The notes beneath the pieces are model-generated. The model saw only the letters and a program-made list of their open reading frames with translations, ran no database searches and was not told the DNA's origin. Both the position numbers and the translations under genes were made by a program. 64,000 nt of DNA. Origin: Perca fluviatilis (taxonomy: Eukaryota; Chordata; Actinopteri; Perciformes; Percidae). Positions 10,145-21,329 of the stretch are shown piece after piece. Positions within the stretch are counted from its first letter, which is position 1; every line of letters starts with the position of its first letter. Where the stretch lies: NCBI RefSeq assembly GCF_010015445.1, contig NC_053116.1, positions 2,633,068-2,697,067 on the forward strand. The letters run 5' to 3'.

Positions 10145-12159
10145 CAGGGTTTTCCCTGGGTATTTAGAACGCTTATGTGCACATGACGTCATATGCTCAT
10201 TTGCATATTAGTGACGCCATCATGCAATTATTTGTATACAGTTTAGTGGTTATCGGCTGCAGCGATGGACAGATTACTATGGCATAATTTGGAGGAAGCA
10301 GCATGTCACTAAAATGAGAATAGCTGGTCCACCTTCAAGTCAGTCCACCTTAAGTTAGTGAGCCTGTGTTGAAGTTGTCGCTAGCTCCGTGGCGCTAACC
10401 CGATCACTTTAACCAGCAGCTAGCAAGCAAGACACGGGAACTTGGCTCGGGTCTTTAGGAGTTTTAGCATATATTCACCGACGGATAAACTGTAAACAGG
10501 CTGTGCTGCTACGTTGACAGCTACAACTTAACTGCTACTTCATACTCATCAACAAACACCAGACATGAAAATCACTCACCTTTTGGCGAAATTCGCCGTT
10601 TTGAAACCAAAATAGGTGACCTACGTGAATCGTGTAGATTCAATGAGAAAATGTTTAAGGGGGGGGGGTTAAGTACTCAGGCCTGGTGCCCGATTTCTGG
10701 CGTATGACTATTTTAGAAAAATAAATAAATTAAAAAGTCCACATGGGATTTGATTTGGTCCGTTGGATTTAACAAATCATCGAACTTCCACCTACCAATG
10801 AAACGAGTTCTAGCCAATCAGATGCAAAGTAGGGCGGGTCTTTGCCGAAATGTGAGAGTGCGGTGCCGGTGTGGTCTCTGTTGTAATGCGGCTAAAAAAA
10901 TGGAGGCAAAGTTTATCAAACTTGGAGCATGTAGATACAGGCAGCTTTAGTTGAGAAAGTAGTTAAAACAAATGGCGCTGGGCATGAATGGAGGCCAAGA
11001 GGAAAAGGGAAGCCGTTTAGCACTTGGTGCCTCAAACTGAGGGAGCCGGGCGCTTCTGCAGCGCATGTTCAAGGAAGATACTGGACGACAGCAGCGGTAA
11101 GACATGGCTTGCTAGTCACAAAGCTTCGGTCCGTGCACTCTGTAATACGAGTACGTTACCGCAACCGACCGCTATCGCGACTGTTCCTTTACTGACCGAC
11201 CGTGATACAAACAGTACGTGTGTGCACGTTCATAGCGGAACATGATTTGTCATTAACGATGGCCACTGTGTAAAAGCTATCTGAAGCCCAAACTGCCTTG
11301 ACAAAGCTGTCTGTTTGGAATCAGCATGGCAGGTATTTAAACATAACGGCCTTGTCCCAGAGTTTAGACTTCTAGCTATATGAAAAGCTAAACAATGCGA
11401 CGTTTTTAATAAATGTAAATAAAGCAGCTAATACCAACATGGACAAAATCATGAATGTACTAATTCGCTTTTTTGATTGAAGTTTAGTTTTCACAATGAT
11501 TCATTGTAGGATTATGATATTAATATGTAAATCCAAATTGACTCTTTTATTTAATTTAACATATGGTTGGAAGAAGTAAAAATGTATCCAAAATATGAAA
11601 TATTACTGTTACTGTTGGTTGGCAAAAAATGAATCTCAAAATGCATCAGATTGATGCTTTAAAATATGGAATATTTAAAATGTACCCCTCTGGGGGTCTC
11701 CGGGGGAGCATGCCCCCGGAGTAATATCCTTCTCACCTTTTTCACCCCTAACCCGTTTTCATGCCTGAAACACACCTTTTACACCTTTCACACTCTTTCC
11801 CTTTTTCTCCAACGTGCACTTGTAAACGAGATGGCTGGAGCAGCCGCTGTGTGCGCATCACGCGTAGTTTAAGTGTGTGTGTGTGTGTGTGTGTGTGTGG
11901 CTGTGTGTGTGTGTGTGTGTGACACTGTTTCTGCCGCTATGTACGTGAACTATCATACGGCACATGTGTGCCGAAGACAATGAGTGGACGCTTGTCCCGT
12001 GCATCGGTTCCCTGGATGTATAATAATAACGGTCGGCTCATTGTCCAAATGCTCTCCCGTTGTTTTTATGTTCATATGCGTAGGCGGTGCACAAAAACAG
12101 TAGGCTAAGGCGCTGCGCCTAAGCCGTATAGTAGAAAACTAAATGCAGGGAAAACCCTG
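10145..12159. mobile_element. hAT-like element with CAGGGTTTTCCCTG ends
   Basis: The left end CAGGGTTTTCCCTGGGTATT and the reverse complement of the right end share CAGGGTTTTCCCTG followed by ATTTAG. The interior (2.0 kb) includes a TG microsatellite, a palindromic GGGGGAGCATGCCCCCGG-type segment near 11698 and an unspliced-looking upstream region, but no transposase. An exact 8-bp duplication is not visible, partly because the right end lies within a palindrome (12137-12168). Assignment to hAT rests on the terminal sequence only. Confidence 0.55.
11872..11921. repeat. TG microsatellite
   Basis: Two TG runs separated by GGC, about 50 bases, inside the hAT-like element. Confidence 0.95.
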
Positions 12160-12168
12160 CATTTAGTT
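12137..12168. repeat. Perfect palindrome at the right end of the hAT-like element
   Basis: AACTAAATGCAGGG (12137-12150) and its exact reverse complement (12155-12168) flank AAAA. The symmetry spans the element end, so part of it is element and part is flank. Confidence 0.8.
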
Positions 12169-12558
12169 AATAAGCATTCAGCTCACCTATTTCTTCTACC
12201 TGCCCACCCTAATATAGTAGGCTAGAACCGGGCCTGGTGTTGAATCTACTCCGAAGTAGCAATGCAGGACGTGTGAATGCAGCCTAAAGCAGTTTTCAAC
12301 AGGTTTGTGGTGAACCCTGGGCTTCGTCCTAGAGCTACGCTTCCTTTGGACTAACAACAGAGGCTTGTTAACTACTAACAAAAACCCAGATATATTTAGT
12401 CTACAGTCATTGAAGACAAACAAAATCAACATATCCTTAAATTTGAGGAACTGTCTTCTTAAAATTGTTGCTGAATCATTTTCAGTGTTGGATTTTGCCA
12501 CGTTTAATGGAATTGTAGATGTTACATTGTACAAATATTCACACTGTTGGTGTTTCAG

Positions 12559-12837
12559 CTTTATCTCAAGATGTTCTGGAAGTGATTGTTGGTGAAGAGG
12601 AGCAGCAGGAGTGTAGCGCCAGTGTGGACCAGCAGGAGCCAGAGCCCCCCCCACACATTAAAGAGGAACAGGAGGAACTATGGAGCAGTCAGGAGGGAGA
12701 GCAGCTTCAAGGGCTGGAGGAGGCTGATATCACCAAGTTCCCATTCACTCCTGTCCCTGTGAAGAGTGAAGATGATGAGGAGGAAGCTAAGTCCTCACAG
12801 CTTCATCAGAGACAAACTCAACCCATGGAAACAGAAG
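12559..12837 (+). CDS. Zinc-finger gene, internal acidic exon A
   Basis: The exon is bounded by an acceptor (GTGTTTCAG at 12550-12558) and a donor (ACAGAAG/GTAATT), both in phase 1. It is 279 nt, a multiple of three. It encodes an acidic, glutamate-rich segment (SVDQQEPEPPPHIKEEQEE, LWSSQEGEQLQG, ITKFPFTPVPVKSEDDEEE) typical of the linker between the N-terminal coiled coil and the finger array of fish C2H2 proteins. It is a near copy of the start of exon B (13322). Because both splice phases are 1, A can be joined to B without breaking the frame or be skipped. No zinc fingers lie in it. A first exon in the correct position is not clear; the candidate at 5204-5249 is weak. Confidence 0.65.
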
Positions 12838-13321
12838 GTAATTGTGACGTTTTGAAGGAGAGCGGAGAACCTCCGTCAGGTTTGAGAAGTCATGTGACTG
12901 TGTGTTGATGTAATCACACAGCAAACGTTAACGCTTACAGACAAATAATCAGTGCAACTGTTTTCTATTTTCTGAGCCAGTGGAAGCATGTAGATGTTAA
13001 ACAGAAGAGGCCCCAGAATGGAGCCTTGGAGAACTCCGCATTTCATATTAGTCCGCTCAGATGTTTATCTATAGACACAAAGTAGTCCCTGTTCTTTAAG
13101 TAGGATTCAAACCAGACCAGAAAATTAAATAAGAATAAGATAAGCCTCAGTTATAATTGTCAGTCTTTACAGCACTCAGGCTGAAAGTTAGAATGCAGAA
13201 ACATGAAATACCATTCTTTTTTTACCACGTTAAAACATTTGAAAAGACACTCTGTACTGTTGATTCTGTCTCTGTGTCTGTGTTAACGTCTCTCTCTGTG
13301 TGTGTTTCCTGTTTCCTGCAG

Positions 13322-14400
13322 ATGGGCAGCAGCTGTCAGTGGTTAAAGAAGAGGTTCCCCCTGAGCAGCAGGAATGTAGCTCCAGTGTGGACCAGCAGGA
13401 GTCACAGCCCCCCCCACACATTAAAGAGGAACAGGAGGAACTGTGGAGCAGTCAGGAGGGAGAGCAGCTTCAAGGGCTGGAGGAGGTTGATATCACCAAA
13501 TTCCCATTCACTCCTGTCCCTGTGAAGAGTGACGATGATGAAGAGGAAGCTCAGTCCTCACAGCTTCATCAGAGACAAACTCAACACATGGAAACACAAG
13601 CTGATGGAGAGGACTGTGGAGGACCAGAACCAGCCAGGAACTCACATCCACTTTTACAACCAGAGACTGAAGACCAGACTGGAGACTCTTCTGAACCTGA
13701 GACTGATGACAGTGCTGATTGGAAGGAGGCCAGAGAACCTCAGTCAGCTTTAAACTCTCTGAAACATGATTTAACATGTAACAAAACATTCAGCTGCTCT
13801 GAGTGTGGGAAAAGATTTGGCTTCAAGTCACATCTGAAGAACCACATGAGATCTCACACAGGAGAAAAGCCTTTCAGCTGCTCTGAGTGTGGTAGAGCTT
13901 TCACTGAAAGGGGACACCTGAAGACACACATGAGAATCCACACAGGAGAGAAACCTTTTAGCTGTTCAGTTTGTAATAAATATTTTACCCTGAATGAAAA
14001 TTTACAGAAACACATGAGAATCCACACAGGAGAGAAACCTTTTAGCTGCTCAGTTTGTAATAAATATTTTACACTGAATGAAAATTTACAGAAACACATG
14101 AGAATCCACACAGGAGAAAAACTTTTCAGCTGCTCAGTCTGTAAGAAATATTTTACACAGAGAGGACATTTACAACAACACATGAGAATCCACACAGGAG
14201 AGAAGCCTTTTAGCTGCTCTGAGTGTGGTAAAGCTTTCACTGATCGTGGAACCCTGAAGAACCACATGAGAACTCACACAGGAGAGAAACCTTTTAGCTG
14301 CTCAGTCTGTAAGAAATCCTTTACACAGAGAGGAAATTTACAAAAACACATGAGGATCCACACCGGAGACAAAAGATTCAGCTGCAGGCTGAAAGCTTAG
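13322..14400 (+). CDS. C2H2 zinc-finger protein, terminal exon B with seven fingers
   Basis: The acceptor TTTCCTGCAG ends at 13321, and the frame enters in phase 1 with DGQQLSVVKEEVPPEQQE. About 155 acidic residues precede seven tandem C2H2 fingers, each of 28 residues (CSECGK or CSVCNK, then HMRIHTGEKPF linkers). The stop is TAG at 14398-14400. Such proteins act in the nucleus by sequence-specific DNA binding; the target cannot be read from sequence. Fingers 3 and 4 are identical in amino acids, which points to recent internal duplication. The open frame reaches back to an ATG at 13300, but that lies in the pyrimidine-rich intron end, so the splice entry is preferred. The exon is intact and the gene may be active, provided a first exon exists upstream. 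Confidence 0.85.
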
Positions 14401-14527
14401 ACTGATAGACATTGAAACTGACTTGGACTAGAACCGAGAGACTAGGATCAGTACTTGATTCTGGAAAACATGATTGTAGAAAAAACAATGAAAAAACTGA
14501 TTTGCCAGATAAAAGAGTACAATTCTG

Positions 14528-14569
14528 ACAAAACACATAACTCATGCAGAAGAAAAACCTTTCAATTTC
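14528..14569 (+). pseudogene. Decayed zinc-finger linker downstream of the stop
   Basis: After the stop codon at 14400 the frame TKHITHAEEKPFNF (14528-14569) resembles the finger-to-finger junction LQKHMRTHTGEKPFSC. It suggests that the ancestral array was longer, or that a partial duplicate lies here, cut off by the palindrome at 14563. The match is short and contains no complete finger. Confidence 0.35.
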
Positions 14570-14599
14570 ATAACGATTTATTAAATCGTTATGAAATTG
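14563..14599. repeat. Perfect inverted repeat
   Basis: Arms 14563-14580 and 14582-14599 are exact reverse complements (18 bp each, starting caatttcataacg) around a single T. The following GCGATCTCGATTCG resembles subterminal sequence of AATTTCGATT-type hAT elements, so this may be a transposon end. Confidence 0.7.
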
Positions 14600-16784
14600 C
14601 GATCTCGATTCGCACCTGTTCACGATTTAACTTTTAAATTACTTCCTTCAATTAATTTATTGAAAGCATTTGACATTTACATTAACGTGATGGTTCGGAG
14701 TAATTTCATCCTAGGGTCCTTTACACCACGACCTCGAGCCAAACAACCCCCCAGAAGCTTTTTTCACCTGGGTCGAACATTGGGCGAGTTAGCGTTATCA
14801 GCTGGATAGCTTAGTGCAGGCGCTAATGGATCCAAGAGTGTATCTTGTACTTTACCCCACTAATAATGCCCGAAATTATACCAAACTTCTACTCTAGTAC
14901 AAATAGGTTATGCACTCATAAAACGATGGATTGGAAAGTTTGTAAGTACACCAGGAGTTTATTTAAACATTTGCCTGCTGGCTTCTGCTCTCTGCTGCTG
15001 CTGCTACCGGCAGTAAGATGAGTGCTTAGGGACGTCTACAAATTACAACACCAAAAAGAGATACAACAAAAATATTTATTAATTTAACTTATTTTTTTAA
15101 AAGTGTTGTAGTACAACTAGCAGGAGACAAGTTATAATTGAGGTAAGTTTGGAGACACTACCTTATTTAAATTAATAAATAGTTTTTGTTGTATCTCTTT
15201 TCGGGGTTTGTAAACTCTGATCTCCCATTGGTTCCTGGACCCTAAACACAGCATGAGGTCTGAGCCTATAAAACTTTCTGACACACAGAAACCTGTGTCT
15301 TCCACTAGTGATTCGTTAGTGAAAGGATGACACTTCGCAGCGCTGCCGAGAAATCCACAGCCGTTTGAGCTGAATAGTATCTTCATGGTACTAAAGGGGG
15401 GTCCTGGTGAAGGAGATTTTCCGTCTCTCACCGACACTGCAGAGGGCAAATCACCCTGTTTTCCAAGGAAAGAAGGATGTCGCTTCTTCTACAGTCGACT
15501 TTGAACAGGGCTCCGAATCCAGCTGCCAAAGGGAGATTTTCTGTTCGTTAAATCACGGGCCCGTGTTTTTAACTCGCTTTCTGTTCATCGTGGAGGATCC
15601 GCCGAACAAACTAAGTGAACTACACATCCAAAAGTAAGAGGCTTGATAGTGTTCTGGGCAGATTAGAACAGGGTGTGTATTATTAATGAGTAATTTGCTA
15701 TTGTTGCTATCTGTGTTGCCATTAATGTGATCTGATTAATACGGTGCTATTGCTGCACGCTTTGATTATTTCTGTTTGGCTGTGAATGTATCTCTTATCC
15801 AGATATTGTTGAAGTTGTGTTGAAACTGTGTTGGACTGTAGCTTTTACTTCCCGCCGTGGAGAAGTTTAATTACTGTACAAGTGGAGCCATAATCCAGTC
15901 AGTCAACTACAGCGGTGATATAAAAGATGTTATATCATTGACCCGTGGAACGGCTGAGGGCCTGATTATAGTTACCCCGGAGTCAGCTGTGTGTTCGCAG
16001 AAAGGAGCGGAGAATAGCACTCTCTCTCGTTAAACACAACCTCAGATTCTGATGTAACTTTGTGTTAAGTGAGAGTCTCGAGTAAACAAAGAGAGTGATT
16101 ATTTTCAACCCCACAAAGCTCAAAATTTCCAAGTGTTTTCTTTCTTTCAGTCGTGTTTTCCCTCCATTTCTGTCCTTTGGTCTGTAAGACAGTCTGAAAG
16201 CTAACCGGCTAGCCCTAGCCACACGGCGCTGAACCCAGCACCACTACCACCCTCTTGAGGCTAAATAGTTTTGTGCCACTCACAGGAGTAGCCATTTTTG
16301 TAGTCTTTGGGCTAGACTACATCTCGTCACCCCCCCCACCCCCACTCCTCCTCTCTCACACACAGCACCCACACTCTGATGTGTCTCACCACATGCTTCT
16401 TTGTCTCTGCTTTTGGTTGTAGTTTGTAAAAGGGTATATAGGTTTGATGATTGAAGGATTATTGATCAGCCATTGATCATTTTGAAGTTAAATAAACTCT
16501 GTTATACTTTAAATAGTAGTTGTCTGTGATTATTTTGTGTATTTGTTGTAATAAGTGCTGGTTCACCCTTCCTTTTGTTCCTTCAAAGATACCAGATGGA
16601 TTAACCAAGTTAATTAAGATCTATATTTTAAAGGGAACACCACCAATGAGACCTCAATTATTGGTCCCTGAGTTCAGGGTGGTGCCCCGTTTGATTTGTT
16701 TGTCAATTTGGTGAAGTTATTAATACACATTCATAACTGTATTAATATTGATAAAACATATTTGATAATTTGCCAATAAGAGAT
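14600..16784. other. Repeat-rich intergenic block, possibly including an LTR-like segment
   Basis: No gene is supported. The region 16420-16740 has a TATATA-type box (GGTATATAGG near 16431), an AATAAA-type signal near 16491 and TGT-rich sequence after it, a layout seen in solo LTRs. Clear TG...CA ends and a target duplication were not found. Two similar copies of a TTGTTGTATCTCTTTT-type string (15057 region inverted, 15187) and a C-rich run at 16330-16345 also occur. The remainder shows only short random frames. Confidence 0.3.
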
Positions 16785-17520
16785 GAGAAATCATACTGCA
16801 GTTTGTGACAAAAGATTCAACTGGTGCACAAGACTCATAACACCTCAGTGTATAGGTCATCAATCCTCACAGCTTCATCAAAGACAAACTCAACACATGG
16901 AAACAGAAGCTGATGGGGAGGACTCTCTAGGACTACTCTGACAAGCCAGACCCACATCCAGATGTTGGGTCTGGGAACTCACCATTGACAGAGCTCAATC
17001 TGAGGGGCGGGATAAACGGTTGTCTTTCAGATTCCCTCTGCACGTAATAGGATAGCGCTACAACCAGGCAGAGCAACGAAGAAGGTAGCAGAGCTAGTTG
17101 ATTGATTACATTTTTGCCGTATCTGGTCCGCAAAACTCTGAACACATCTTCCTTTTATTAAGAATGACTTCAGTGCCGTTCTTTGTTCTTTTCTCAAAGA
17201 AAAGCTTAACTCCAAGTCTTACAGAAGACAGCTGTTCCCAGCAGCAGCAGCTATAAGCCCGCCCACCGACTCTATACATATACACGATGTGATTGGCCTG
17301 ACTAGAGTTTGGTGTTTCCAGCTCACAAGTCAACGGAGAGTGCCTAGACTCCCCTGGCTGCAAATTAAATTTGCTGCGTCTAGATATCTAGGCTACTGGA
17401 GGACCAGAACCAGCCAGAAACTCACATCCACATCCACTTTTACAACCAGAGACTGAAGACCAGACTGGAGACTCTTCTGATCCTGAGACTGATGACAGTG
17501 CTGACTGGAAGGAGTTTCAG
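16785..17520 (+). pseudogene. Broken zinc-finger gene duplicate, acidic region split by a MITE
   Basis: From 16865 the sequence repeats the acidic part of exon B (SSQLHQRQTQHMETEADGED), is interrupted at 16925-17394, then continues with PEPARN-type and TDDSADWKE coding as in exon B. Just upstream, 16790-16860 contains CDKRFNWCTRL, which looks like half of a decayed finger. The order (finger, then acidic region) is opposite to that in an intact gene, so this is a rearranged or chimeric duplicate. No complete finger follows. Confidence 0.7.
16925..17394. mobile_element. MITE inserted in the zinc-finger duplicate (ACT target duplication)
   Basis: Comparison with exon B shows where the foreign 470 bp begins and ends. 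ACT at 16922-16924 is repeated at 17395-17397, giving a 3-bp duplication. A CCAGACCC...GGGTCTGG hairpin lies near the left end (16947-16977) and GTCTAGATATCTAGGC at the right end. A 3-bp duplication fits CACTA-like or PIF/Harbinger-like elements; the family is not determined. Confidence 0.6.
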
Positions 17521-19040
17521 TCAGTAGTTGAACTGAACAGAGAAAACAACATCTTATATGGGCAACATTATTTTTGGGGCTATTTTACAACTTATTGATA
17601 CTGTAGGATTAAATCTGCATTGATAAAGTTCAATCATTAACTTACTTAACTAAGTTCCTGTGGCTTTCAAGGTTATTCAATGATTACATGAGTACATAAG
17701 TAATCGTAAACACAATCAAAAGTTCTCTTTTCACAAAGCAAACATTTTGTGTGGCGTCCCACTTGGGTCAATCAAAGGCCCTCTTATTTATATAAACAAC
17801 CTAGTTTTATTTATTTTTTTGCACAGGATATGATAAGTTAGCAGCTCAGTAGTGTGTGTGAGAGCATTTCACTTGTGCATATGTAAGGTAATTGGGAATA
17901 ATGTCCCTGATGGCGCCTCATACTAACTTGGTCATTTCCACCAGCTTGTAACATAGAAAACAAATGGATTCTGGATCTTTTTTTTAATAGTTTGTAGCTG
18001 ACTTTACCAGTTGACTTCTCTATTGTCTGTTGAAACAGGAGACGTCTCTTACGTTCTAAAACCAGCCTCTGGAGACTCGACCAGCTGACTTCTCTAAGTT
18101 TTAGAAAAAAAAATGTCTTTCTTTTGGTTCTTTGGTCAGTCTTTTTTTTTAAAAGCGGTCTGATTGTATATAATAATCGGTCTTCTATATAAACAAACAT
18201 TAACTTTACCTATAGAATAGACAAAAACAGTTGACATCTTACATTTACACTCCAAGATTAAACCATGTGTCTTCTGTTTGACACTTTAAAAGAAAAAGGG
18301 AAACAAACTACCATCATCTTTAATTTGGTTCTTTGTTTTCTCAGAGCTCTGAAAAACGCATTTAAATATTTGTCTTTCTTCAAACATGTATTTTAATCAT
18401 ATCTTCCTGTTTTTTTCTTCAAATTAGCCTAAAACACTTCCGGACCTTTATTTTGAAGCTCAGCAACTAATCTGTCCGGATTTTCACAGCATGTGTAACG
18501 GCTGTGGACCGGCTACGCTGCGTGTCTGCTGCGTGCTCCGCTGTCCGTCAATACCCACCAGGTCCGGATATATTGCGGAACGGCTGCGGCCATGACTGCA
18601 GCTGTATTCGCTGTCGCAAATTCATGTAGAATAGAACCACAAAACCACCACCAGTTAGTTTCCATCCAGAGGAGTAGAGGGGAAACAACTCTGTGCTGTG
18701 TTTTCAAGGTGTAGTGCAGGGAAATATGATCCGCCGGGAGCACGGTGTATTTTATTTTGAAAATTAACAGGATGTTTATTTTGTTTCTGTGCTCGACTTC
18801 CTGTCCCACACTATCTGCCGCTATTGCTGCGGAGCTCTCTGGCGTCCGGCAAAAATAGAAGCTCTGCGTATCTGCTGCAGAGGGCTGCGGATCGCCGGAG
18901 CTGTGCCGGAGTCGGAACGCAGCCGTTCTGCAGTCAGTGGAAATACACACACTGACTTTAATGGAAACCTAATGACTCCGCCGCCGTTCCGCAGCCATTC
19001 CGCATCTGGTGGAAATCCACGGTTAGCAGAGTCTCTTTGT
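17521..19040. other. Intergenic, with a GC-rich inverted-repeat-like block
   Basis: Nothing codes convincingly. Between about 18490 and 19020 several copies of CGGAACGGCTGCGG-like strings occur in both orientations near the two ends (18575, 18915, 18985), suggesting a decayed DNA transposon. The rest, including a minus-strand open stretch at 17838-18200, lacks recognisable motifs. Confidence 0.35.
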
Positions 19041-19060
19041 TGTGTTGAGAAAGAGGTAAA

Positions 19061-19253
19061 ATGTGTAAAGTCCAGATGCTGAGAGCGTTGGTGGAGCAGC
19101 GACTAACTGCGGCTGCTGAAGAGATATTTGGGCTGTTTGAAAGAACGATAGCAGAGTACGAGGAGGAACTTTGTCGTTCAAAAGAGGAGAACGAGCGACA
19201 ACGGGAGCTACTGGACGCTGTTTTCAACCCTCAGCTTCGGTTACACAGAGCAG
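19061..19253 (+). CDS. Zinc-finger-type gene, first coding exon (coiled coil)
   Basis: The ATG at 19061 opens MCKVQMLRALVEQRLTAAAE, followed by EIFGLFERTIAEYEEELCRS and a charged segment ending QLRLHRA. It ends at a GT donor after 19253 in phase 1. This is the standard N-terminal exon of a large fish C2H2 family, a helical segment thought to mediate protein contacts. The phase matches exons A and B, but those lie upstream of it. Downstream the intron is filled by a hAT element, and the first phase-1 acceptor candidate found is at 28274. The exon is intact. It may belong to a gene whose finger exon is lost or beyond the examined features. Confidence 0.7.
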
Positions 19254-19696
19254 GTTTGGTCATCAAACCTTCAGTTGATCTTTCTGTCCTTCCTGTGATC
19301 TCTTCTCTCAGCAACGATATGACGATAGGACGTATGTAAATAAGCATTTGTTCATAGGCTCTATTTGAATCTTCGCTCTTTAACAGGCCGTCGCCAAACC
19401 CACCAGACTCCATGTAAATAATCAATACTTTTATCAGGCACGGCGTTATGGGTGGGCCTGACGGGCCTAGGACCACCCACTTTTCAACAGGCCCACCCAA
19501 AACTTTTCTTTAAAAAACATGAATTAATTTATTTGGTGAAGAATTATTAAAAATCGGCAAATCTCATAATTTGTGCTAAAATTGTCTAAATGTTTAGTTT
19601 TCAAAAACAATTTTAAAAAGCTGGTCATGTCTACTTTTATGTTTCTGCGCAAGTTCAGCAGACAGTGAGGTTCGGGATGGATGTAGCTTGTCGGTA

Positions 19697-19727
19697 AGCT
19701 AGGCTAGGCTAGGCTAGGCTAGGCTAG
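19697..19727. repeat. CTAGG pentamer array
   Basis: About six copies of CTAGG (GGCTA in another register) inside the hAT element. Confidence 0.9.
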
Positions 19728-19745
19728 CTCCAAGTGATCTGAAAG

Positions 19746-19840
19746 TTCAATTCAATTCAATTCAAAGTTTATTTATAGAGCGCATTTCACAGATAGAAAT
19801 CACAAAGCGCTTTACAAGGTACATACAAACATACAATGGG
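19746..19840 (-). mobile_element. L2-type LINE 3' tail, minus strand
   Basis: Read on the minus strand it ends in AATAAACTTTGAATTGAATTG after GTAAAGCGCTTTGTGA. The TTGAA-type tandem end is the same as that at 3336-3354. It is nested in the hAT element. Confidence 0.6.
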
Positions 19841-19954
19841 GTAAAGAAAAAAAACAATTAATGCAGTAATTCATGAGAATGATTCGCAAAATGGCACACA
19901 GAAAGAGAAAAGGCAGAAAGAAGAAAGTGTGAAAATCATTTCCAGTAAAGGACA

Positions 19955-20206
19955 ATGTTGCAACAGTCGTTGTTTAGGTACCTTAAACGTGCACGAGCGG
20001 TCTCAGAGTCATCGCTGCAACGAGGAGATGAAGGAGAGCTGAGATCCACAACGCCTAGCACATCTTTGTCTCTGCCACCCCAGGATGCTAGTGATGTTAG
20101 CGCGACCAGCGCCGGTGCTAGTGCCTCTGACTCTGACTTGCCAGTGGATGATATAGCCCTGTGGATCTGTCTTCCGTGGATGAGCCCGCAACTCAACCAG
20201 TGCTAA
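19955..20206 (+). pseudogene. hAT transposase N-terminal fragment
   Basis: The open frame begins MLQQSLFRYLKRARAVSESS and continues with a serine/aspartate-rich stretch, the usual disordered start of ZMYM-type hAT transposases, which begin with a phenylalanine/lysine-rich F..Y.KR motif. It stops at 20206 and no zinc finger or RNase-H-like domain follows. It is a remnant only. Confidence 0.45.
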
Positions 20207-21329
20207 AGTATCCGGTCACTTCTTCTGCTTTAGGGAGTTTAACCGCCAGAGGATAACAATAAGGTACGTGAAGGCTACTCTGCCTGTATTGTATTATGTC
20301 GTTATATGAGATATATGGATTAAAATAATCGATTCATAATTCGCTACAGAGCTGCAAGCGCAATTCTATTTCTGTAACAGCTTGTTACTGTTGTCAAGTT
20401 GTTTTTCCCTCATGGTTTTCTTTTGTTATGGCCAATGATGCTTTAGGGCTTAATGTGATTTATTTCTTTTTGTTAAACAGGTTTATAACATGAATCATCA
20501 CACTAAAGTAACAGTTTGTCTCGGTAGGAAATAACTTGAGTCTTGTTTTACATGACAGACGTTGTCAATGAACAAGTTCTGTGGCCGAGTATTGATTGAA
20601 ACTGTCGGGCAGTGTTGTTGATCTGTATTGTTGAAAACTTAAAACAATTGAACAGACTTATGAAATATTCGGCCTCATGTTATACGAGCAGAACTAAACT
20701 GTGTTTTGGGGAAATATTAGATTCCTGACCACTTTTACAGTCTATAGGCCTTAGGTTAGGAGAGATGCGCTATAGCACAGCCAGGTATGGTGCGTAATGG
20801 AGATTCCAAAGCGCTCTTCTTTTGGTCAGAACCAAGGAGAGCGATCGCGGATAGGTCCGTCCTTTGCACCGAAACCTTTTACAATGCAACAACATATTTA
20901 AAGAGCATCAAACTATTACAATTTTTATTATGTAAGCACATATAATATATATAACAGTATATTAGTCAGTCATTTGTATTAGGTTAAACAGTGATTTGAT
21001 AACGTTTTTAATTTAAGGCCCACCCACAATTGGTCTGGCCCATCCAAAACTAGAATCCTGGCGCCGTGCCTGACTTTTATCATCGTAAAACACACTGCAT
21101 TCAAAGTGGACAGAAACACAATAAAACTATCAAAAGCCGTCTTGGTTCATCTTTCCACTGTTCCAACAATCACCACTCTGGTTAAAATAAACCTTTAATT
21201 TACAACGACGCTGAACTTGGCTCAACATTCACTCCGGTTCTCTTTAAGTTTTGATTCAACCTTATAAAATGCCTGTTTCAGCCATTGGGTGGCAGTGTTT
21301 ATCTCAAAATTATATATATATATGGACAA

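Larger units (their letters stand above)
19435..21072 (+). mobile_element. hAT element with perfect 8-bp target duplication
   Basis: CAGGCACGGCG at 19435 is matched by CGCCGTGCCTG ending at 21072, and ACTTTTAT occurs directly outside both ends (19427-19434 and 21073-21080). GGCCCACCC-type repeats lie near both ends. The 1.64-kb interior retains only the transposase N-terminus, so it depends on other copies. It lies in the apparent intron after the exon at 19061-19253. Confidence 0.9.

Noticed and set aside
13854..14267. Minus-strand open frame over the zinc fingers
   Set aside because: It is a shadow of the finger array, repeating with the 84-base period.
16420..16740. Solo LTR with TATA and poly(A) signals
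   Set aside because: No clear TG/CA ends, duplication or retroviral coding nearby; kept only as a weak note in the block description.
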